Assembly (NCBI GenBank): GCA_036393295.1
Contig: DASWHF010000072.1
Span: 1-10,252 of the forward strand
Source: DASWHF01 sp036393295
GTDB lineage: Bacteria; Pseudomonadota; Gammaproteobacteria; Acidiferrobacterales; UBA6901
Length of the DNA stretch: 10,252 nt
Reading direction: 5' to 3'
Part shown: positions 6,033-10,252 of the stretch, in pieces
How positions within the stretch are numbered: the first letter of the stretch is position 1
Layout of the letters: the number at the start of each line of letters is the position of its first letter
Translations under genes and position numbers: made by a program
Notes under the pieces: generated by a model
Database searches by the model: none
What the model saw: only the letters and a program-made list of their open reading frames with translations
What the model was told of the DNA's origin: nothing

Positions 6033-7760
6033 ATGATCAATTCCCTCTTTCTGCTGGCAGCGGCACTCCTGGTGTTCGTGTTCGGGTACCGCTTCTTCGC
6101 CAAGTTCCTGAGCCTCGGGGTGTTCCGTCTGACTGATAATTATAGTACACCCGCGCGGGCGTTCCGCGACAGCATCCCCTCGACCGACCCGGAACGCCAG
6201 GATTTCGGCGCCTGCAACCGCCATCTGGCCTTCGGCCACCATGTGGCCTCACTGGCCGTGGGGGCGACGCTGAGCGGGGTCGGGCTGGCGCTGTTCTGGG
6301 GCTGGATTCCGGCCTTCCTGTGGATCGTCGTGGGCAGCACGGTGGTCGCCGGCAGTATCGGCATCGGCAGCCTGTGGCTGGCGGCGCGCCAGCCGGGCGC
6401 CGGGCTCGCGACCCAGGCGTCCAACCTGATCGTGCGCCAGGCGCGCCTGCCGTTCTTCGTGCTGCTGGCGGTCGTGCTGGTCGCGGTGAATGCGTTCTGC
6501 GCGCTGCTCGCCGCGCAGCTGCTGGTCGCGCATCCCGTCATCGTCTGGGCCTTCCTCCTGCACCTCGCGCTGGCCTTCGGGCTCGGCGCCTTCCTCAAGG
6601 GCCGCGCCGATTTCGAGATCCTGCCGGCGTCGCTGATCATCGTGCTGCTCACGCTGTTGGCGCTGTGGGCGTTGCGGCTCGTGCCGTTCACCATCAGCGG
6701 CGGTGTCGACGTCGCGCTCGGCGCGCACGCGGTCCTGACCCTGGACGCGGTCGTGGCCTGGTCGCTGGTCGTGCTGCTGATCGCCTATCGCGCCGCGCGC
6801 CTGCCGCTCGCGCAGTTCGCGCGCCCGCAGGGATTCCTGGCGGCGCTGCTGCTCGGGCTGATGCTGATCGCCCTGACCGTCGCCTTGCTCGTGCGCGCGC
6901 CGGAGGTGACCGCGCCCGGCTTCCACGCGCCGGAGGGAGCCCCCGGCGTGCTGCCCTGGCTGTTCCTGGTGGTGAGCGCCGGCGCGCTCGGCGGCTGGCA
7001 CGCGCTGGTGGCGAGCACCACCACCGTCCGTCAGCTCGATCGCGATACCGACGCGCGCTACCTCGGCTACGGCGGCGCACTCGCCGACGGCGCGCTGGCG
7101 CTGGCGGCACTGCTGGTCGCGGCGGTCGGCACCGCCGGTCTCGACGTCTGGCTGGCCCGGCACGAAACCTGGCCGGAACGCCTCGACCCGGCCGGCCTGA
7201 TCAATCAGTTCGTCGCCGGCGCCGGCACGCTCGTGCAGGGCATCGGCGTCAGCGCCGATCTGATGCGCGCGGTCGTCGCGCTGGCGCTGGCGGCGGCGAG
7301 CGTCACCACGCTCGTCACCGGCCTGCGCGCCCAGCGCTATCTGCTGGCGGAAATCGGCGCCGCCCGCGGTATCGCCGGCCTGCGCCGCGAGCGGCCGGCG
7401 CTCAAGCTCAGCATCGTCGTCATCGCGCTGGTGCTGCTGGCCGACGGCCGCGGCCGCGGCGCGTTCGCATTGTGGCCGCTGTTCGGATCGGCGCACCTGC
7501 TGCTGACGGCGCTGGTGCTGCTGTTGCTGGTGCTGGCGCTGAAGCGCCATGCGCAGCCGCCGGCGCTGGTGGCCGCGCCCCTGATCGGGCTCATGGGCAT
7601 CGGGCTCTGGGCGCTCGGCGCGCAGTTCATCGCCTGGTGGCAGGCCGGCCAGTGGCCGGCGCTGGCCGCGGGCCTCACGCTGCTCGGCCTGGCCGCGTGG
7701 CTGCTGGCGCACGGCGTCAAAACCCTGCGCAGCGCCGCGCACGCCGGCCGCCAGGCTTGA
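6033..7760 (+). CDS. Divergent CstA-family membrane protein
   Basis: A 575-aa, very hydrophobic protein with an estimated 13-15 membrane segments. It is recognised as a CstA/BtsT relative by GYRFFAKFL (18-26), CNRHLAFGHHVAS (61-73; CstA has TNK-x-VLFGHHFAA), GGWHALVASTTT (320-331; CstA GFHALISSGTT), YLGYGGAL (343-350), TTLVTGLRAQRYLLAEI (425-441) and ALWPLFGSAHLLL (479-491; CstA LWPLFGIANQ). Characterised E. coli members import pyruvate or peptides. Several normally conserved stretches are changed: the GPLVGPVLAAQ-like segment, the AGAVQDF-like motif (here AGSIGIG) and the VDAGTR-like motif (here LVTGLR). It is also over 120 residues shorter than E. coli CstA (701 aa). Substrate and transport activity therefore cannot be assumed. 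A weak AGG lies 4 nt before the ATG. It sits 54 nt upstream of hemA on the same strand and divergent from the TPR gene. Confidence 0.85.
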   Translation: MINSLFLLAAALLVFVFGYRFFAKFLSLGVFRLTDNYSTPARAFRDSIPSTDPERQDFGACNRHLAFGHHVASLAVGATLSGVGLALFWGWIPAFLWIVVGSTVVAGSIGIGSLWLAARQPGAGLATQASNLIVRQARLPFFVLLAVVLVAVNAFCALLAAQLLVAHPVIVWAFLLHLALAFGLGAFLKGRADFEILPASLIIVLLTLLALWALRLVPFTISGGVDVALGAHAVLTLDAVVAWSLVVLLIAYRAARLPLAQFARPQGFLAALLLGLMLIALTVALLVRAPEVTAPGFHAPEGAPGVLPWLFLVVSAGALGGWHALVASTTTVRQLDRDTDARYLGYGGALADGALALAALLVAAVGTAGLDVWLARHETWPERLDPAGLINQFVAGAGTLVQGIGVSADLMRAVVALALAAASVTTLVTGLRAQRYLLAEIGAARGIAGLRRERPALKLSIVVIALVLLADGRGRGAFALWPLFGSAHLLLTALVLLLLVLALKRHAQPPALVAAPLIGLMGIGLWALGAQFIAWWQAGQWPALAAGLTLLGLAAWLLAHGVKTLRSAAHAGRQA

Positions 7761-7785
7761 CTCCACCCCGGCATGAGTGAATATT
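7757..7785 (+). promoter_or_regulatory. Putative sigma70 promoter of hemA
   Basis: TTGACT (7757-7762) is separated by exactly 17 bp from AATATT (7780-7785), matching consensus at 5/6 and 4/6 positions. The -35 box contains the TGA stop of the cstA-like gene. Predicted transcription start is near 7792, about 23 nt before the ATG at 7815 and downstream of the alternative ATG at 7773, so the promoter also bears on the hemA start. Confidence 0.4.
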
Positions 7786-7814
7786 CCAGGCCCGACGCTT
7801 CCGACGCCCCATTC

Positions 7815-9080
7815 ATGCACCGTCTGTTCGCCTTCGGAGTGAATCACAAGACCGCGCCGGTCGCGATCCGCGAGCGTACGGCGTTCGCGCCCGAGCACCT
7901 GCCGGAGGCGCTGCACGAGCTGACCACGCGCGGCGGCGTCGACGAGGCGGCCATCCTCTCGACCTGCAACCGCACCGAGCTCTATTGCCGGCTCGATCAC
8001 GGCGAAGGCGAAAACGCGCTGCGCTGGTTCTGCCATTACCACGGCCTCGAGCTCGACTATCTCGCACCGCATCTCTACCAGCATCCGGGCGACGCGGCGG
8101 TGAAGCATGCCTTCCGCGTCGCCTCCGGGCTCGACTCCATGGTGCTGGGCGAGCCGCAGATCCTCGGCCAGATGAAGGAGGCCTTCGCCGTCGCGCATCG
8201 CGCCGGCGCCACCGGCAAGATCCTGAACCGGCTGTTCCAGCAGACCTTCTCGGTCGCCAAGCAGGTGCGCACCGACACCGCGATCGGCGCCAACGCCGTG
8301 TCGGTGGCGTTCGCGGCGGTGAGCCTGGCGCGGCAGATCTTCAACAAGCTGTCGGAGAAGACCGTGCTGCTGATCGGCGCCGGCGACACCATCGAGCTGG
8401 CCGCGCGCCACCTCAAGGAACAGGGCGTGCGCCACATCATCGTCGCCAACCGCACCCTGGAGCGCGCCCAGCTGCTCGCCCAGACCTTCCAGGGCGAGGC
8501 CATCTCACTGGCCGAGATGCCCGAGCGCTTGAGCGACGCCGACATCGTCATCTCCTCGACCGCCAGCCAATTGCCGATCCTCGGCAAGGGCGCGGTCGAG
8601 AGCGCGCTCAAGCGCCGCAAGCACCGGCCGATGTTCCTGGTCGACATCGCCGTGCCGCGCGACATCGAGCCGGAGGTCGGCGAGCTCGACGACGTCTACC
8701 TGTACAGCGTCGACGACCTGCAACAGGTCGTGCAGGAGAACCTGCAGTCGCGCCAGGCCGCCGCCACCGAGGCGGAGAAGATCATCGACATCCAGGTGCT
8801 CGACTTCATGCTGTGGGTGAAATCGCTGGATGCGGTGCCGACCATCCGCGCGCTGCGCGAGTACGCCGCGCAGTTGAGCGCGCTGGAGCTGGAGCGCGCG
8901 CGCCGCCGGCTCGCCCAGGGGGACAGCCCCGAGGAGGTACTGGCCCAGCTCGCGCGCAATCTCACCAACAAGCTGACCCACGCGCCGAGCGCGGCGCTCA
9001 AGCAGGCCGATCACGACGGCAACGCCGAGCTGCTGGCCGCGGCGCGCAGGCTGTTCAATCTCAACGACGACCTGGACTGA
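7815..9080 (+). CDS. hemA: Glutamyl-tRNA reductase
   Basis: Reduces glutamyl-tRNA(Glu) with NADPH to glutamate-1-semialdehyde, the first committed step of C5-pathway tetrapyrrole synthesis; cytoplasmic. Motifs, numbered from this start, are FGVNHKTAPVAIRER (7-21), STCNRTELY with catalytic Cys51, LGEPQILGQMKEAF, the NADPH-binding VLLIGAGDTIELAARHL, and a helical C-terminal dimerisation region. An in-frame ATG exists 14 codons upstream (7773). I prefer 7815 because it gives 421 aa (E. coli 418), the family begins just before the G-x-NHKT motif, and a candidate promoter would start transcription between the two codons. Neither start has a clear Shine-Dalgarno. The N-terminus lacks the two lysines inserted after residue 2 in the haem-stabilised Salmonella mutant. 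prfA follows after 16 nt. Confidence 0.96.
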   Translation: MHRLFAFGVNHKTAPVAIRERTAFAPEHLPEALHELTTRGGVDEAAILSTCNRTELYCRLDHGEGENALRWFCHYHGLELDYLAPHLYQHPGDAAVKHAFRVASGLDSMVLGEPQILGQMKEAFAVAHRAGATGKILNRLFQQTFSVAKQVRTDTAIGANAVSVAFAAVSLARQIFNKLSEKTVLLIGAGDTIELAARHLKEQGVRHIIVANRTLERAQLLAQTFQGEAISLAEMPERLSDADIVISSTASQLPILGKGAVESALKRRKHRPMFLVDIAVPRDIEPEVGELDDVYLYSVDDLQQVVQENLQSRQAAATEAEKIIDIQVLDFMLWVKSLDAVPTIRALREYAAQLSALELERARRRLAQGDSPEEVLAQLARNLTNKLTHAPSAALKQADHDGNAELLAAARRLFNLNDDLD

Positions 9081-9096
9081 CGCCGGTCGCCGCACC

Positions 9097-10182
9097 ATGA
9101 ATCCGTCGATCCGCAACAAGCTCGAGCAGCTCGACCTGCGCCTGGACGAGGTCGGCGCGCTGTTGAGCGACGCGGCCGTGATCGGCAAACAGGACCAGTT
9201 CCGCAAGCTGTCGCGCGAGTACGCCGACCTGCAGCCGGTGGTGGCGCTGTTTCGCGAGTACCGCACCGCCCAGGCCGAGCTCGACGCGGCGCGCGCCATG
9301 CAAGGCGACGCCGATGCCGAGCTCCGCGCGATGGCGGAAAACGAGGTCGCGACACTGGGCGCGCGCATCCGGGAGATCGAGCAGCGCCTGCAGATCCTGC
9401 TGTTGCCCAAGGACCCGAACGACAACCGCAATATCTTTCTCGAGGTGCGCGCCGGCACCGGCGGCGACGAGGCGGCGCTGTTCGCCGGCGACCTGTTCCG
9501 CATGTACCACGCCTACGCCGGCCGGCGCGGCTGGCAGGTCGAAGTCCTGAGCGCCAGCTCCGGCGAGCACGGCGGCTACAAGGAGATCATCGCGCGCATC
9601 GTCGGGACCGGCGCCTATTCGCGCCTCAAGTTCGAATCCGGCGGCCACCGCGTGCAGCGCGTTCCGGCCACCGAGGCCCAGGGCCGCATTCACACGTCGG
9701 CCTGCACCGTGGCGGTGATGCCGGAGGCCGAGGAGGTCGACGCCATCGACGTCAACCCCGCCGACCTCAAGATCGACACCTTCCGCGCCTCCGGCGCCGG
9801 CGGCCAGCATGTCAACAAGACCGATTCGGCGATCCGCATCACCCACCTGCCGACCGGCATCGTGGTCGAGTGCCAGGACGAGCGCTCGCAACACAAGAAC
9901 CGGGCGCGGGCGCTGGCGATCCTGAGCGCGCGCCTGCTCGAGGCCGAGCGCCGCAAGCAGCGCGAGCAGGAGGCCGCAACCCGCAAGGGCCTGATCGGCA
10001 GCGGCGACCGCTCGGAGCGCATCCGCACCTACAATTTCCCGCAGGGCCGCATCACCGACCACCGAATCAATTTGAGTCTGTACAAGCTCGAACAGGTGCT
10101 GAACGGCGACCTCGACGATCTGATCGATCCGCTGATCGCCGAGGATCAGGCGGAACAGCTGGCGGCGCTGGCCAGCGGTTGA
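9097..10182 (+). CDS. prfA: Peptide chain release factor 1
   Basis: RF1 recognises UAA and UAG in the ribosomal A site and triggers hydrolysis of peptidyl-tRNA. The 361-aa product is full length (E. coli 360). Domain 1 covers about residues 1-100. The anticodon-like PxT motif is Pro190-Ala-Thr192 in RVPATEAQGRIHTS, which marks RF1 rather than RF2. The catalytic loop SGAGGQHVNKTDSAIR carries GGQ at 235-237, whose glutamine is methylated by PrmC in bacteria. The C-terminal RTYNFPQGRITDHRIN is also typical. Both motifs are shifted by +2 relative to E. coli. The ATG start matches the E. coli N-terminus (MKPSI) although no good Shine-Dalgarno precedes it. The gene is 16 nt from hemA, suggesting co-transcription as in E. 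coli. Confidence 0.98.
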   Translation: MNPSIRNKLEQLDLRLDEVGALLSDAAVIGKQDQFRKLSREYADLQPVVALFREYRTAQAELDAARAMQGDADAELRAMAENEVATLGARIREIEQRLQILLLPKDPNDNRNIFLEVRAGTGGDEAALFAGDLFRMYHAYAGRRGWQVEVLSASSGEHGGYKEIIARIVGTGAYSRLKFESGGHRVQRVPATEAQGRIHTSACTVAVMPEAEEVDAIDVNPADLKIDTFRASGAGGQHVNKTDSAIRITHLPTGIVVECQDERSQHKNRARALAILSARLLEAERRKQREQEAATRKGLIGSGDRSERIRTYNFPQGRITDHRINLSLYKLEQVLNGDLDDLIDPLIAEDQAEQLAALASG

Positions 10183-10187
10183 CGGCC

Positions 10188-10252
10188 GTGGCGCCCGTGA
10201 CCACCGCACCCGCGGAGCGCACAGAACGCACGACGATGTCCCGGACGATAGG
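10188..10252 (+). CDS. prmC: Probable 5' end of prmC (release factor methyltransferase), cut by window edge
   Basis: After the prfA stop one frame stays open to the window end, with possible starts GTG 10188, GTG 10197 and ATG 10236 (reading MSRTI). In E. coli and Pseudomonas prmC (hemK) follows hemA-prfA, so synteny predicts it here. Only about 21 codons are visible, with no diagnostic motif, and the start cannot be fixed. The name rests on position alone. Confidence 0.35.
   Translation, partial: MAPVTTAPAERTERTTMSRTI

Noticed and set aside
6131..6150. Internal promoter at the AT-rich GATAAT/TATAGT stretch within the cstA-like gene
   Set aside because: No -35 hexamer lies at the right distance, and the stretch encodes the TDNYSTPA segment, which aligns with a conserved part of the family.
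5862..6242. 126-codon minus-strand frame across the divergent intergenic region
   Set aside because: It reads through the direct repeats and antisense to the start of the cstA-like gene, with no recognisable motif.
6249..8435. 728-codon open frame on the minus strand opposite the cstA-like gene and hemA
   Set aside because: Its Q/R/G/A-rich composition is that of an antisense shadow of GC-biased codons, and it crosses two clearly coding plus-strand genes.

Overview
The window is GC-rich bacterial chromosome, almost fully coding, carrying a housekeeping cluster whose gene order is characteristic of Gammaproteobacteria. The minus strand reads TPR lipoprotein - lolB - ispE - tRNA-Gln(TTG) - prs - rplY (L25/CTC type) - pth. 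The divergent plus strand reads hemA - prfA, probably followed by prmC. The same block is known from Pseudomonas and relatives. Strong GC bias at third codon positions and the long alanine/glutamate tail on L25 suggest a high-GC gammaproteobacterium, perhaps a purple-sulfur or sulfur-oxidizing lineage. That finer placement is a guess.

Minus strand, 1-5803: the TPR lipoprotein, LolB and IspE genes overlap by 4 nt at each junction (GTGA, then ATGA) and are probably translationally coupled. LolB inserts lipoproteins into the outer membrane, and the TPR protein is itself a predicted outer-membrane lipoprotein. IspE serves isoprenoid synthesis. The ispE reading frame runs 21 nt into tRNA-Gln and uses a TAA in the tRNA D loop as its stop. 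PRPP synthase, ribosomal protein L25 and peptidyl-tRNA hydrolase follow, joining nucleotide supply to translation. The prs-rplY gap holds an 80-nt inverted repeat made of four heptamers (GTNGCAA) per arm.

Plus strand, 5804-10252: a 229-nt divergent intergenic region carries three 12-bp direct repeats, a small palindrome and a TATAAT box. It leads into a 575-aa multi-spanning membrane protein that is a shortened, divergent relative of the CstA/BtsT carbon-starvation transporters. This gene lies between the TPR gene and hemA, which are direct neighbours in the Pseudomonas arrangement, so it is the main accessory element here. hemA (glutamyl-tRNA reductase, first step of tetrapyrrole synthesis) follows, with a plausible sigma70 promoter overlapping the cstA-like stop codon. 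prfA (RF1) comes next, and the window ends in the probable start of prmC, whose product methylates the RF1 GGQ glutamine.

I see no CRISPR array, insertion sequence, phage gene or defence system. The best leads are the divergent CstA-like gene with its repeat-bearing control region, the ispE/tRNA overlap and the heptamer inverted repeat.
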